Part shown: positions 25,989 to 35,482 of the stretch, one piece after another
Layout of the letters: each line of letters starts with the position of its first letter
Numbering within the stretch: position 1 is the first letter of the stretch
Assembly: GCA_964448675.1 (NCBI GenBank)
Contig: CAYUZU010000013.1
Location: forward strand, 1 to 64,000
Length of the DNA: 64,000 bases
Reading direction: 5' to 3'
DNA from: CAYUZU01 sp964448675
Lineage (GTDB): Bacteria; Planctomycetota; Phycisphaerae; UBA1845; Fen-1342
Notes under the pieces: generated by a model
Told to the model about the DNA's origin: nothing
The model's database searches: none
What the model saw: only the letters and a program-made list of their open reading frames with translations
Position numbers and translations under genes: made by a program

Positions 25989-26116
25989 ATGCCTCTCGTT
26001 TGTTCCACGAGTTCGACGTGGGGTGGGGAGAGAATATTCAGCGGCGGCGCGCGGAAATCGGCGGGCAAAGCGATTATTCTGTGCCCGCGGTTTTTTCACG
26101 GGTTTCGTTGAATAGC

Positions 26117-26722
26117 ATGACTTCGCCGTACGTCGACAATACGGAGTTGCGCCTGCTCGACCGCGCCGCCACTGGTGACGCGGACGCACAACGCGCCCTC
26201 TTCGACCGCTACCGCGAGACGGCTTATCGGGTCGCGCTGCGCATCACCCGCCGCGATGAGGACGCCCTGGACGTCGTGCAGGACAGCTTTATCCGGGCGT
26301 TCGAGCGGCTGGACTCGTTTCAGCGCGAGTCGGGGTTCAAGACGTGGTTGTTGCGGATTGTGTCGAACCGCGCGCTGGACCTGCTGCGGGCGCGCAAGGT
26401 ACGCGTGGCGGTGCCGATCGACGGCGACAACGAGCGAAGCGCGCCGGCCATCCCCGCGCCGGCCGCCACGGCGAATCCGGCCGGCGGCCTCGAGCAGCGC
26501 GAGCTGGCCGACCGCCTGCATCAAGCGATCGAATCCCTGCCGAGTGATCAACGCGCGGTGTTCGCGTTGTATGCCACCGGCGAGCTAACTTATGGTGAAA
26601 TCGCGGCAGTGCTCGGCATTCCCCCCGGCACCGTCATGAGCCGCCTCTACCACGCCCGCCGCAAGCTGCATGAGCTCCTCCCCGACCTCGCGCCGCAGCA
26701 GCGGCCGACGAGCAGCGCGTAG
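26117..26722 (+). CDS. ECF-type RNA polymerase sigma factor
   Basis: 201 residues. Sigma region 2 is at about 18-85 (LFDRYRETAYRVALRITRRD, DVVQDSFIRAFERLDSFQ, FKTWLLRIVSNRALDLLR). Region 4 is at about 135-190 (LPSDQRAVFALYATGELTYG, EIAAVLGIPPGTVMSRLYHA, RRKLHELL). ECF factors redirect RNA polymerase to small regulons, usually under an anti-sigma factor. No anti-sigma gene is adjacent. Divergence from 25232..25951 suggests, but does not prove, that the exported repeat protein is a target. Confidence 0.9.
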   Translation: MTSPYVDNTELRLLDRAATGDADAQRALFDRYRETAYRVALRITRRDEDALDVVQDSFIRAFERLDSFQRESGFKTWLLRIVSNRALDLLRARKVRVAVPIDGDNERSAPAIPAPAATANPAGGLEQRELADRLHQAIESLPSDQRAVFALYATGELTYGEIAAVLGIPPGTVMSRLYHARRKLHELLPDLAPQQRPTSSA

Positions 26723-26875
26723 GGTGGGCTGCCGCGGCCGCTTGAACCCCGATCGCGCGACAACGATCAGCCGTGGCAGTCCGCCAATCGGCCGTGCCGG
26801 ACGCTGCTGCTCCGCCGCTTCTTCCCCCTTCGTCGCTACGGCGCTTGTTCTCACAATGCGCCGCTCCCGCCGCCG

Positions 26876-28324
26876 CTACTCCGGCCATTCGAGCGGGCGC
26901 GGCCAATGGTCGGCGAAGTCGCTGACCTCGGGCTTGCCCTCGGGGCGGATGTGGGCGAAGAGGGACTCGTCCTGCTTGGTGTACGCCACGCGACCGTTGA
27001 CCACCGCGTAATGCACGTGCGTCATGTAGTGCAGCAGGTGCCCGTCACAGACGATCAGGTCGGCGTCCTTCCCGACCTCGAGCGAGCCGACGCGGTCGTC
27101 CAGCCGCAGCACGCGGGCCGCGTCGATCGTGATCGCCTCGATCGCGTCCTCGTTGCTCATGCCGCCGCGGACCGCGAACGCCGCCTCCATGTTCAGATGC
27201 AGCAGGTCGCGCCCCGCCAGGCCCCACAACATGATACTGGTCGTCGGCGGGATGATCGCAGCGGTCACGCCGTGCTCGTGCAGAATGTGGGCGTTCTGGA
27301 TCGTCGCCCCGCTCGGCCGCATCAGCCGCGGATCGGGATCGACCGTCGCCCCGAAACCGCCGCCCACGCGAGCATTGATGATGACGTCAATCCCCGCACG
27401 GCCGAGCTCGTCCGGCACGATCCACCCCTCGTACGCCCCGTGCACGACCAGGTCGATGCCGTAAGTCCGCACCAGGTCGGCGAGGTCGAGCAGATCCTGC
27501 AGCGACGATGCCGACGCGTACGCCAGCGTCTCACCCTTCATGAGCTTGAGGTATTGCTGGTACTTGCCCTTGAGCCAGTCCTTGTCGGGCGGCTCGGCGT
27601 CCTCGTCGCGCTCCTTCTCGCGCTCGTAGCGCTCTTGTTCGCGCAGGTGGCTGCGGACGCGCTCCAGGTCCTGGCGGAACTCGGCGCGCTGCAGCGGACT
27701 GCGCCGCGAGTAGTTGATGCGGTGGTAGAGGTCCTTCCGCAGCAGCAGCCCTTCGGTCGTGCCGAAGGTGAGCTTGCCGGCGGTGGTGCCATTGACGGTC
27801 GTGGTGATGCCACCGGCCAGGGCCACGACCATCGGCAGGGAAAAGACGTTGGTGCTGTCCTGTGGATCGCCGCCGCCGAGAATCCCACCCGAGATCACCG
27901 CCACGAGCCCGGGGTACACGTACATGCCGTCGGCGTCGATCACCTGGCAGTCGTCGGGCAGGGGCACCGCGGTGCCGATCGCCTCGATCACGCCATCCTT
28001 GCACAACACGGTGCCGCGTTCGTAGACCGGCCCCGTCACCGTGTGCACGCGACCGTTGATGACGGCAAGGTACGCTTCCTTGTCTTCTTCCTCGGCCTCT
28101 GCAGTGGTGGTCGTCGTCGTTGCGGCGGTGGTGGTCGGCTGCGAGGCGGGCTGCGACGCGGGCCGGGTTTCGGCAGGTTGCGTCTCTGCAGGCTGGGTTT
28201 CCGCCGGTTGCGTCTCGGCCGGTCGGGTCTCGGCCGGTTGGGTTTCCTGGGCCGACGCCGCGAAGCCGCCCACCAGGCCCAGTGCCAATATGCCGGCAAG
28301 AATGGTCTGACACGGGTTCCGCAT
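26876..28324 (-). CDS. Exported amidohydrolase-fold protein, module 1 (degenerate)
   Basis: 482 residues; the last gene of the eight-gene amidohydrolase operon. Its ATG overlaps the upstream TAA (TAATG at 28326..28322). A signal peptide (ILALGLVGGFAASAQ) is followed by a PAET(Q/R) tandem repeat and a Thr-rich linker (about 26-72). The amidohydrolase composite domain is clear (LAVINGRVHTVTG, DRVGSLEVGKDADLIV). The metal motif HxH after PGL is replaced by PGLVAVISGG, and the beta-5 His is lost (TLAYASASSLQD). The beta-6 His may remain (DLVVHGAYEGW). It carries a charged insertion (EREKERDEDAEPPDKDW). Catalysis is doubtful. Confidence 0.8.
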   Translation of the reverse strand: MRNPCQTILAGILALGLVGGFAASAQETQPAETRPAETQPAETQPAETQPAETRPASQPASQPTTTAATTTTTTAEAEEEDKEAYLAVINGRVHTVTGPVYERGTVLCKDGVIEAIGTAVPLPDDCQVIDADGMYVYPGLVAVISGGILGGGDPQDSTNVFSLPMVVALAGGITTTVNGTTAGKLTFGTTEGLLLRKDLYHRINYSRRSPLQRAEFRQDLERVRSHLREQERYEREKERDEDAEPPDKDWLKGKYQQYLKLMKGETLAYASASSLQDLLDLADLVRTYGIDLVVHGAYEGWIVPDELGRAGIDVIINARVGGGFGATVDPDPRLMRPSGATIQNAHILHEHGVTAAIIPPTTSIMLWGLAGRDLLHLNMEAAFAVRGGMSNEDAIEAITIDAARVLRLDDRVGSLEVGKDADLIVCDGHLLHYMTHVHYAVVNGRVAYTKQDESLFAHIRPEGKPEVSDFADHWPRPLEWPE

Positions 28325-29736
28325 TACTTCGCCTCCTCCACGTCCTCCGCATCAAAGACCATCTCGCCGGCGATCATGACCCGGTGTACGCGGGCCGTCG
28401 GATCCAGCGGGTCGGCATTGAGGAAGATCAGGTCGGCTTCCTTGTCCTTCTCGAGCGTGCCGACGCGCTCGGCGATGTTCAGCAGCTCGGCGGGGTGCAG
28501 CGTGACGGCCTTGAGCGCGGCTTCACGCGACCACCCGGCTCGCACCAGTTCCGCCAGTCGCCGCAGCGTCCGTTCGTATTCGTACGGCACTTCGCCATAG
28601 GGACGAATCACGACCTTGCAGCCGGCCTCATCGAACAGCCGCGGCAGGTTGAGCTTCTGGGCCGAATAGGGCACGCGGGAGACCAGCGGCACCAGCACGA
28701 CGGTCTGCTCCGCGGCGCCCATGCGCTCCACGATGTACTCCAGGTCGGAATTGGCGTGATTGGTCGCGAGATAGTGATGCGCGATCTCGAACTTCTCGAG
28801 CACGTCGCGCATGTGGACGTAGTCGGCCGCGGTCTGAAGTTCGAGGAGCGCGAAGAGGCCTTCCTTCTCCTGGATCAGGTCGACCAGCGGCTGGAGCTTG
28901 GGGTCGATCGGCGGCGGCTTGAACGTCGGCTGCGTGGTCGGCTGGGTCGTCGGGGCCTTCTCGTCCTTACCGTTCTTCTTGTCGCCGTCACCGCCGTTGC
29001 CTCGCTGCTCCTTCTTTTCCTGCTCCTGCTTCTTCTTTTCCTGCTCGGCTTTCTTCTTGGCTTCGGCTTGTTTCTTCTCGAATTCTTCGCGGGCCTTCTC
29101 GACCTTCTCGATCTCCTTCCGGGCCTGCTCGAGTGCGCGGCGGAAGTCGGCTTTGTCCGCCGTCACGCGCAGGTAGGAGGGACTGACGAGCTCACGTTTG
29201 TGCTTCGGACCGGCAATGCGCATCACGACCGCACGACCGGGAATACCGTCGCCGGGCGGCGCCAGCGCGATCGTCGTGTAGCCGCTGTCGAGGATGTCGT
29301 CGAACACGCCTTTGTAGCGGTAGAAGGTCTGGGTGGCGGTCAGGTCGCCGTGGACGCCGCGGCGGCGCAGGCTCGGCTGGCCGAACATGGAGCGGGGATT
29401 GATGAGGCCGGGCATGACGACCTGGTCGGTCGCGTCGATGACCTCGGCATTGAGCGGGTACTCGAGATTGCGGCCGACGCTGTCGATCTTGCCATGCAGC
29501 AGCACCAGCATGCCGTTGTCGATCTCGTCACCGGAGACCGTGATGATCTTCTTCGCCTTGATCACGACGAAGGGCTCGTACTCGTCCTCCAGCGGCGGCG
29601 GGTCATCGGCCGCCTGGCAGGTCGGCAGGGTGGCCGGCAGCGTCGCGACGCGGTCAACGATGCCGCCATGCAGCAACAGAAGCAGCAAGAGGATCGTGCT
29701 CGCTGTGACCGCTTGCCCGGAAACCTGTCGCGCCAT
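28324..29736 (-). CDS. Exported amidohydrolase-fold protein, module 2 (degenerate)
   Basis: 470 residues from ATG 29736, 22 nt after the stop of the preceding gene. The signal sequence is a Leu run (ASTILLLLLLLHGG). The PGLID-HxH motif reads PGLINPRSMFG, with both His lost. The DxxD of the beta-8 region is also missing, while the C-terminal composite domain survives (RVGTLEKDKEADLIFLNADP). A lysine/glutamate-rich insertion of about 70 residues (EKVEKAREEFEKKQAEAKKK and continuing) splits the barrel at 28,970-29,110. It is most likely a non-catalytic paralogue. A GTG/other start further upstream is possible. Confidence 0.78.
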   Translation of the reverse strand: MARQVSGQAVTASTILLLLLLLHGGIVDRVATLPATLPTCQAADDPPPLEDEYEPFVVIKAKKIITVSGDEIDNGMLVLLHGKIDSVGRNLEYPLNAEVIDATDQVVMPGLINPRSMFGQPSLRRRGVHGDLTATQTFYRYKGVFDDILDSGYTTIALAPPGDGIPGRAVVMRIAGPKHKRELVSPSYLRVTADKADFRRALEQARKEIEKVEKAREEFEKKQAEAKKKAEQEKKKQEQEKKEQRGNGGDGDKKNGKDEKAPTTQPTTQPTFKPPPIDPKLQPLVDLIQEKEGLFALLELQTAADYVHMRDVLEKFEIAHHYLATNHANSDLEYIVERMGAAEQTVVLVPLVSRVPYSAQKLNLPRLFDEAGCKVVIRPYGEVPYEYERTLRRLAELVRAGWSREAALKAVTLHPAELLNIAERVGTLEKDKEADLIFLNADPLDPTARVHRVMIAGEMVFDAEDVEEAK

Positions 29737-29758
29737 GTTGATCAACCTCGGCCCCCCT

Positions 29759-31048
29759 CTAGAAACGCCGCACATCTTCGGCGTTGGCGTCGTAGACGAT
29801 TTCACCATTGACCACGGTCATCACGCAGCTCGAACGCGGGTCGAGCGGGTCGCCGGTCCAGATGCTGAGGTCGGCCTGCTTGCCCTGTTCGAGGCTGCCG
29901 ACATCGTTGTATACACCGATGGACTTGGCGGTGACGTTGGTGATGCCGCACAGGGCCGGGTATGGCACCCAGCCGTACCAGCAGGCCATCGCGGCCTGGT
30001 AGGTGAGCTCTTCCTGCGGGATGACGGGGGCGTCGGTGTTGATGCCGAGCCGCCGCACGCCGTTCTTCCACCAGCCGTGGGCATTGCCGACGATGCGGCG
30101 TTCGGTCCGGTCGAACTGGTATTGGCGCGGACCGTTGATGGTCCAGGTGTTCGGGCGTTCACGGACCAGCGGGCCGAGCTTCCAGGCGTCAAACGTGCAG
30201 TGGTCCAGCACGACCCACAGCTTGAAGTTGTCCACGAACATGTCGAGCGTGGACATGACGAGTTGGTAGCCCTGGGTGTGCATGGTGACCGGATGCTCGT
30301 GATCGAAGGTGCCGCGGATCGGATCCCAGATCGGGTCGAAGACGGGCGCTGCCTCGGCCTGGTCGGCGCCGTGTCGCTGCCAGCTTTCGTAGTAGGCGCG
30401 GGCCTTCTGCATCGTCTGCCGCAGATTCCAGTACATGAAGCTGCGGCCGTTGCCGCCGAAGTACCACTCGGGATTGCCGGCCTGGGCGATCTTCAGCGAG
30501 CCGGGCGAGCGCATGATGATATCATCCGGCGTGTGGCCGCCAGTTTTGACCACGGTGCCCATGCCTGCGAGGTTGGTGCCGCTGCCGGGAATCAGCATGG
30601 TGGTGGTGACGCCGCCGGTGCGGGCGGTCTTGACCCAGTCGTTGTCGGGCTGGGGCACACTGCGCGTGTCGAGGCCGGGGTTGGTCTGGTAGACCATGTC
30701 GTTCAGGTCACTCCAGCCGCCGGCCGAGCTGTGATTGTGGGCCTCGACGATGCCGGGCAGCAGCCAGTGCTCGGTGAATTCGATGACGCGATAGTCGTCG
30801 GGGATGGCCACCTCGTCGGCGGCACCCATGGCTTCGATCCGATTACCCCTGACAAGCAGCACGCCGTCGTTGATGACGGTCTTGCCGTCGTCCATGGAGA
30901 GGATCTTGGCCGCGCGAAACGCGAGCCTGGTCGTATCCTGGTCGGCGGCGGTCGCCGTCACCGACAGCAGGCCGACGAGCAGCAGCGCCGCCGCGCCGAC
31001 CACGTACCCCCACGGTCCGGGAAAACGGGTGATCTGGTGTTCAATCAT
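29759..31048 (-). CDS. Exported amidohydrolase, ligand-complete member
   Basis: 429 residues; ATG 31048 overlaps the upstream stop by 8 bp. A transmembrane signal (VVGAAALLLVGLLSVTATA) is followed by an imidazolonepropionase-like amidohydrolase (COG1228 type). This is the only member with all ligands visible: HNH in PGIVEAHNHSS, a beta-5 His in TMHTQGYQ, a beta-6 His in VVLDHCTFDA and the beta-8 Asp in GINTDAPV. The shared motif GGVTTTMLIPGSGTNLAG and the C-terminal GSLEQGKQADLSIW mark the family. It is probably a secreted metal-dependent hydrolase of a cyclic amide, dipeptide or similar bond; the substrate is unknown. Confidence 0.85.
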   Translation of the reverse strand: MIEHQITRFPGPWGYVVGAAALLLVGLLSVTATAADQDTTRLAFRAAKILSMDDGKTVINDGVLLVRGNRIEAMGAADEVAIPDDYRVIEFTEHWLLPGIVEAHNHSSAGGWSDLNDMVYQTNPGLDTRSVPQPDNDWVKTARTGGVTTTMLIPGSGTNLAGMGTVVKTGGHTPDDIIMRSPGSLKIAQAGNPEWYFGGNGRSFMYWNLRQTMQKARAYYESWQRHGADQAEAAPVFDPIWDPIRGTFDHEHPVTMHTQGYQLVMSTLDMFVDNFKLWVVLDHCTFDAWKLGPLVRERPNTWTINGPRQYQFDRTERRIVGNAHGWWKNGVRRLGINTDAPVIPQEELTYQAAMACWYGWVPYPALCGITNVTAKSIGVYNDVGSLEQGKQADLSIWTGDPLDPRSSCVMTVVNGEIVYDANAEDVRRF

Positions 31049-34022
31049 TGGGCACCTCTTTTCCGCCGACGATGACTCGCCGAAGTTGTGCGCCGGCATC
31101 AAACGGGTGGCGATCGAAGATCAGCACGTCGCCATCGCGACCGGGCTGCAGCGATCCCACGCGGTCTTCCAGTTTGTACAGTCGGGCGGCGTCGCTGGTC
31201 AGAGCGCGCAGGGCGCCGTCGCCGCCGAGCCCCTGCTGTACCGCGAACAGCCCCATGAGCGGCAGATTGCGGGCCCCATCCTCGCTGTCGCTCTGCAGCG
31301 CGACGGGGATGCCCTGCCGCCCGAGGTCAACGGCCTGATTGTAGGGGCGGCCGCGGCGCCAGCGCTCGAGTTGCGGCGGCACGATCACGCCGAGCTTGTC
31401 ACGCCGCTCCACCAGCATGTCCGCCACGTCGGCAGCACCGCGTGCATCGAGCAGGACCAGCGGCAGCTCGTACTCGTCGACAAACAACTGCACGACGGCG
31501 TCGATCTGGGCAGGCGTCTGCACCTCGACCACGGCCGGGATCTCCTTCGCCAGCAGCGGCCGCAACGGCTCCAGCGCCTCGTTGATCTTGGGCGGCATGG
31601 GCCGGCCGTCGTCGTCCTTGCCGCGGCGGCGCTGGATCTTGAACTCGACCGGGCCCTTGTCGGTGCGTGTCGCTTCGAAGGCGATCGCGTAGGGCCCGAT
31701 GTTGACCGAACCGGCCATGTGGTCCTCGGCGTCGAGCGTGGCGACGATCCTGGGCTTGCCGACCGGCGTTTCCTGTTCCAGTTCGAGCTCGACCTGCTTG
31801 CCTTCGAGCGTGCCGCGGACAACAACCTCTTCGCCGCTACCCGCCGGATCGCTCAGCCGGCCTTCGATCTGGTTGCCGGTGAGCTTGAGGGTCATGGTGA
31901 CCTGAACCTCTTCGGGCAAGGGATCGCCGCTGAGCGTCGCGTCCCAGATGCCGGTGATGGGATCGGTGGCAGGCTGCTCGGGCGCTTCGTCGGTCTCTTC
32001 TTCCGGCTCGTCTTTGTCGGGCTTGGCCTCGTCGCCGTTTTCGCGCCACTTCGCGAGCTCTTCCTCGTACTTCTGCCACTGGGCGGCGTACTTCTTGCCG
32101 GCTTCGATAACGCCCTTGAGCTTGCGGATGTCGAGCAGAGGATCGTCGTCGAGGAAGGCGAAACGCACGCCGCCGATCTCGCGCGCGACGAGCTCGTCAC
32201 GGTCGCCACCATAGGTCTTGATCGCCGTGATGCGGGCGCCGTTGCTGGCCACGCGGTACGGCGCCATGAGCACCGTGGTCACGCCGGCGCGGGCCACGCG
32301 GGTGAACATGCGATCGCTCGCTGCAATCAGGCGGTGCAGCGGCACGTCCGCCGACACGACACTGCGGTCGCCCTGCAGGCCCAGGTGGCCGTGGGCGTCG
32401 ATGAAGCCGGGGGTGAGGAAAGCATCGGGACCAGCGTCGATCACGCGAGCGAAAGGCGGGTGCGGCACGCGCCGGCCGACGGCGGTGATCTTGCCGTCTT
32501 CGACCAGCAGGGCGCCGTCGTGAATGAGCGTGCCGTCGCCGACCCACAGCGTGCCGCCCTTGACAACGAGGGCATCCGCCCCGGGGGCCTCGAAGGCCAG
32601 TGCGCCGTCCACGTATACGCGGGCGACATGGCTGCTCACCGCCAACGGGTTGTCGGTCAGCACGAGAAAGTCGGCGTCCTTGCCCGGCGCGAGGCTGCCG
32701 ACGCGCTCGTCGATCCCGAGAATCTCGGCAGGGATGCGCGTGATCGCGGCCAGGGCCTGCTCGGCCGGCATGCCGCCGCGCACGGCCAGCAGGGCCGCCG
32801 TACGCACGTCCGCCGCCCAGTCACCCTCGGGGCCGGCAAGCGCGACACGCGGCTGGGCCGGGCCATGTGCCAAGACCCCGGCGGTGGAAGCGCGTGGCTC
32901 GATCACGTCGCGGCCGTCGCCGATGTCGCGCGCAGGGTGACGGTAAGCCTCCTCGATCCGCAATACGAGCGGCAGGTTGGTCGCCGTCAGCTCCGCCGCG
33001 AGCGGCGCGGCTTCGGTCAGGCCAACCAGATACGCCGGCCGGTCGTGCTGCGACACGAACGCCAGCGCCCCCTCGATGTCTTCCGCCTCGTGCACCTGCA
33101 CGCGCAGCGGCAAGCCGGCCGCCCAGGCTTCGATGAAGGCGTCCAGGTGGCGGTCAATAGCATCCGTCTGGTACGCAGCGGAGTCACTGATCCAGCTCTC
33201 GGCGATCGCGATGCGGTCGTTGAGCTCGAGGTATTGGCCAAGGCGCGAGTCGGGCCGCTGCATCTGCGACGGCTCGATCGGCACGTCCGACGATGCGTAG
33301 AACGGCGGGTCGACCAACGCCGGCGGGTCGAAAACGCCGAAGTTGACGGTCAAGTCCGCTGCGGCGACCAGCGTGCGGTGCTCGGGCGGGCCGGCGAGTT
33401 TGACGACGCAGCCGAGGCCGCTCACGAGCCGATGACCGCCAGGGTCGAGGTGGACGGTCGTCGTACCGCGGGAGAGCGTGACGCGGTACCCGCCGTGCTG
33501 ATCATACGCGTCGAGCGCGCGGTAGGCGCCACTGACGGACTCGGGGCCCCGGTGCGGGCCGACCAGGGCGCTGGCCGCATCGATGAACCCCGGGCAGATG
33601 ACCGCATCGGGCATTTCGATCAGGCGCAGCCCGTCCGGCACGCGCAGGTCCTGGCCGACGGCGACGATGCGCCCGTCGCGCACGATGAGCATGCCGTTTT
33701 CGATCGGACCGGGCTCGGCGGCGGTCACAGGATAGACCGCGCGGGCGCGAATCGCGAACGATCGCGCGTCGCCGGCGACGGCCTGCCGCCAGCCGCGGGT
33801 CGGCGTTATGGCTTCCTGCAGGGCGGCGCCCGTGTCGGCCCTGGCCCGCAGCACCGTTGCCGGCGGCCGGATGTCGGCATGCTGGGCGGCACTCACTGTG
33901 GTCGCGAGCAATACCGCGACCAGCGGCGCGACAACCGCGGTGCAGCGCAAGACGCGACTGGCCCGCTCCCGTGGCCGCGCTTCGGCGGCCATGCGTTTCG
34001 ACTCACCCCTCGACGTGGTCAC
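31041..34022 (-). CDS. Exported double-module amidohydrolase fusion
   Basis: 993 residues from GTG 34022, whose GTG overlaps the previous stop (GTGA); ATG 33992 is an alternative. After a signal segment (VVAPLVAVLLATTVSAA) there are two amidohydrolase modules. The N-module (about 85-445) reads PGFIDAASALVG and so lacks HxH, but keeps a beta-5 His (RVQVHEAEDI). It ends with GSLAPGKDADFLVLTDNP. The C-module (about 450-993) has FIDAHGHLGL with HxH and a likely beta-8 Asp (ALQSDSEDG) but has lost the beta-5 and beta-6 His. It is interrupted by an acidic segment and a beta-rich domain (about 640-760: TGIWDATLSGDPLPEEVQVT) resembling a small lipocalin-like barrel. Confidence 0.8.
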   Translation of the reverse strand: MTTSRGESKRMAAEARPRERASRVLRCTAVVAPLVAVLLATTVSAAQHADIRPPATVLRARADTGAALQEAITPTRGWRQAVAGDARSFAIRARAVYPVTAAEPGPIENGMLIVRDGRIVAVGQDLRVPDGLRLIEMPDAVICPGFIDAASALVGPHRGPESVSGAYRALDAYDQHGGYRVTLSRGTTTVHLDPGGHRLVSGLGCVVKLAGPPEHRTLVAAADLTVNFGVFDPPALVDPPFYASSDVPIEPSQMQRPDSRLGQYLELNDRIAIAESWISDSAAYQTDAIDRHLDAFIEAWAAGLPLRVQVHEAEDIEGALAFVSQHDRPAYLVGLTEAAPLAAELTATNLPLVLRIEEAYRHPARDIGDGRDVIEPRASTAGVLAHGPAQPRVALAGPEGDWAADVRTAALLAVRGGMPAEQALAAITRIPAEILGIDERVGSLAPGKDADFLVLTDNPLAVSSHVARVYVDGALAFEAPGADALVVKGGTLWVGDGTLIHDGALLVEDGKITAVGRRVPHPPFARVIDAGPDAFLTPGFIDAHGHLGLQGDRSVVSADVPLHRLIAASDRMFTRVARAGVTTVLMAPYRVASNGARITAIKTYGGDRDELVAREIGGVRFAFLDDDPLLDIRKLKGVIEAGKKYAAQWQKYEEELAKWRENGDEAKPDKDEPEEETDEAPEQPATDPITGIWDATLSGDPLPEEVQVTMTLKLTGNQIEGRLSDPAGSGEEVVVRGTLEGKQVELELEQETPVGKPRIVATLDAEDHMAGSVNIGPYAIAFEATRTDKGPVEFKIQRRRGKDDDGRPMPPKINEALEPLRPLLAKEIPAVVEVQTPAQIDAVVQLFVDEYELPLVLLDARGAADVADMLVERRDKLGVIVPPQLERWRRGRPYNQAVDLGRQGIPVALQSDSEDGARNLPLMGLFAVQQGLGGDGALRALTSDAARLYKLEDRVGSLQPGRDGDVLIFDRHPFDAGAQLRRVIVGGKEVPND

Positions 34023-35425
34023 TCGACCTTCTCCTCTTCGAGACCGGGCGACAACAGCCGCTCGAGCCGCACGTCCTTCTCTCGCTCGTACGCCAGGATG
34101 CCGGCGATGAAGACCTTCTCGACGACGCTGTCGAAGTCGAGCGGGTCACCACTGAAGACGACGAGGTAGGCCTCTTTGCCAGTCTCGATAGAGCCAAGGC
34201 GCTTGTCCAGGCCGAGCATCTTCGCGGGGCTGAGCGTGATCGCCTCGAGGGCGGCCTGACGCGGGATGCCCTGGCGGACGCAGCGCGCCGCCTGGTAGGT
34301 GAGCATACGCTCGGGCAGCGACGAATCATCGCCGGGAAGCAGTGCAAATCGCAGACCGGCGTCATGAATGCGCTTGGGGACGAAGGTCTCGGTCTCTTCG
34401 CCGGTGAGCGGGTCGACCTCGGTGTGGATCATCTCGGCCGGCAGTACGACGGGGCGGGCGGCGGCCTTGAGCTCACCAAGGGCCTTGTAGCACTCGGTGC
34501 CGAGCACCAGCACGAGGCGCTCGAAGAAGTCGTTGTCCTTGGCGAGCTTGATCGCGGGGGCCACGTCCATCGCGGCACCGCAGTAGACGAACGCGCCGAG
34601 CGGGTCGAGCAGGCGCTGGCCATCCTCCGCGGCGCTGAGCACCCGGCCACCGCGCAGGCGGACAAGATTGCGGTGCTGGTCGTCGAGGTCCTCGGCGCGG
34701 ATCAGCTTGCGGCCGCGTTTGCGGGCCTCCGCCGGACCGACGTCGATCTCCTTGTCATCTTCTTCGAGCTGTTCCTCGTAGCGCTTTTCGGCAAGCTTCG
34801 TGAGATAGTCATCGAGTTCAAAAAACGTCTCGCGCAGCGTGGCCAGTTGCACCATGCGGTCGAAGCCACGCCGCGGCGTCGTCGCGATCTTGAGGAACTC
34901 GCCCTCGGCGATGGTCATTTCGGCGACGGTCATGCCGATCGGCCGGACCACGCGGCCGACGCCACCGATCACCGTGTTGTCGCCCGGAATGACGTGCACG
35001 CCGGTGATGCCGAGCCGCAGGCACTGCTCGAAGAAGAGCTGCGAGGGATCGAGCGCGTCGTAGACGTTGAGCTGCGGCGTGACGGGGCGCGCCTCGTTGG
35101 GGATGTCGAGCCCGCGCCAGGTGTGCACGTTGATCATGCCCGGGAAGACGACCTTGCCGTCGAGCTTGAACACGCGGGCATCGTACGGCACCTCGACGTC
35201 CGTCCCGACCGCGACGATCTTGCCGTGCTCGATCAACACGGTGCCGCCGTCCACCGGCGGGCCGACCACCGGGATGATGCGGGCGCCGCTGAGGGCGACC
35301 TTCGCCGGCGGCGGCGCGGCCAGCGCCGGGCTGTACGTTGCCAGCATCCACAGGCATGCCAGAAGACCAGAGCCAACCCTCCGCTGCGGGAGGTGTCCAA
35401 GCCGGGCACAGCACATCGGTCTCAT
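34019..35425 (-). CDS. Exported amidohydrolase-fold protein, module 5 (degenerate)
   Basis: 468 residues; its TGA overlaps the GTG of the next gene. Signal region: GSGLLACLWMLATYSPALAA. The metal motif reads PGMINVHTWRG, so only one His of HxH remains. The shared hairpin LGITGVHVIPGDNTVIGGVG is present. Beta-5 and beta-6 His are lost (AFVYCGAAMDVA, LVLVLGTECYKA). The composite domain ends as RLGSIETGKEAYLVVFSGDP. An acidic/Lys-rich insertion lies at about 215-245. The upstream gene stops 57 bp before its start. Confidence 0.8.
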   Translation of the reverse strand: MRPMCCARLGHLPQRRVGSGLLACLWMLATYSPALAAPPPAKVALSGARIIPVVGPPVDGGTVLIEHGKIVAVGTDVEVPYDARVFKLDGKVVFPGMINVHTWRGLDIPNEARPVTPQLNVYDALDPSQLFFEQCLRLGITGVHVIPGDNTVIGGVGRVVRPIGMTVAEMTIAEGEFLKIATTPRRGFDRMVQLATLRETFFELDDYLTKLAEKRYEEQLEEDDKEIDVGPAEARKRGRKLIRAEDLDDQHRNLVRLRGGRVLSAAEDGQRLLDPLGAFVYCGAAMDVAPAIKLAKDNDFFERLVLVLGTECYKALGELKAAARPVVLPAEMIHTEVDPLTGEETETFVPKRIHDAGLRFALLPGDDSSLPERMLTYQAARCVRQGIPRQAALEAITLSPAKMLGLDKRLGSIETGKEAYLVVFSGDPLDFDSVVEKVFIAGILAYEREKDVRLERLLSPGLEEEKVE

Positions 35426-35482
35426 TCGCTTGTATCCTCGCTGATTGCACCGACGTGCGTCGGCACTTGCGACACGCCACCA

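Noticed and set aside
30804..34169. 1121-codon open frame on the plus strand
   Set aside because: It lies antisense to the double-module amidohydrolase; its translation is rich in Arg, His, Gln and Val with no domain. It is open because of GC-rich codon use on the other strand.
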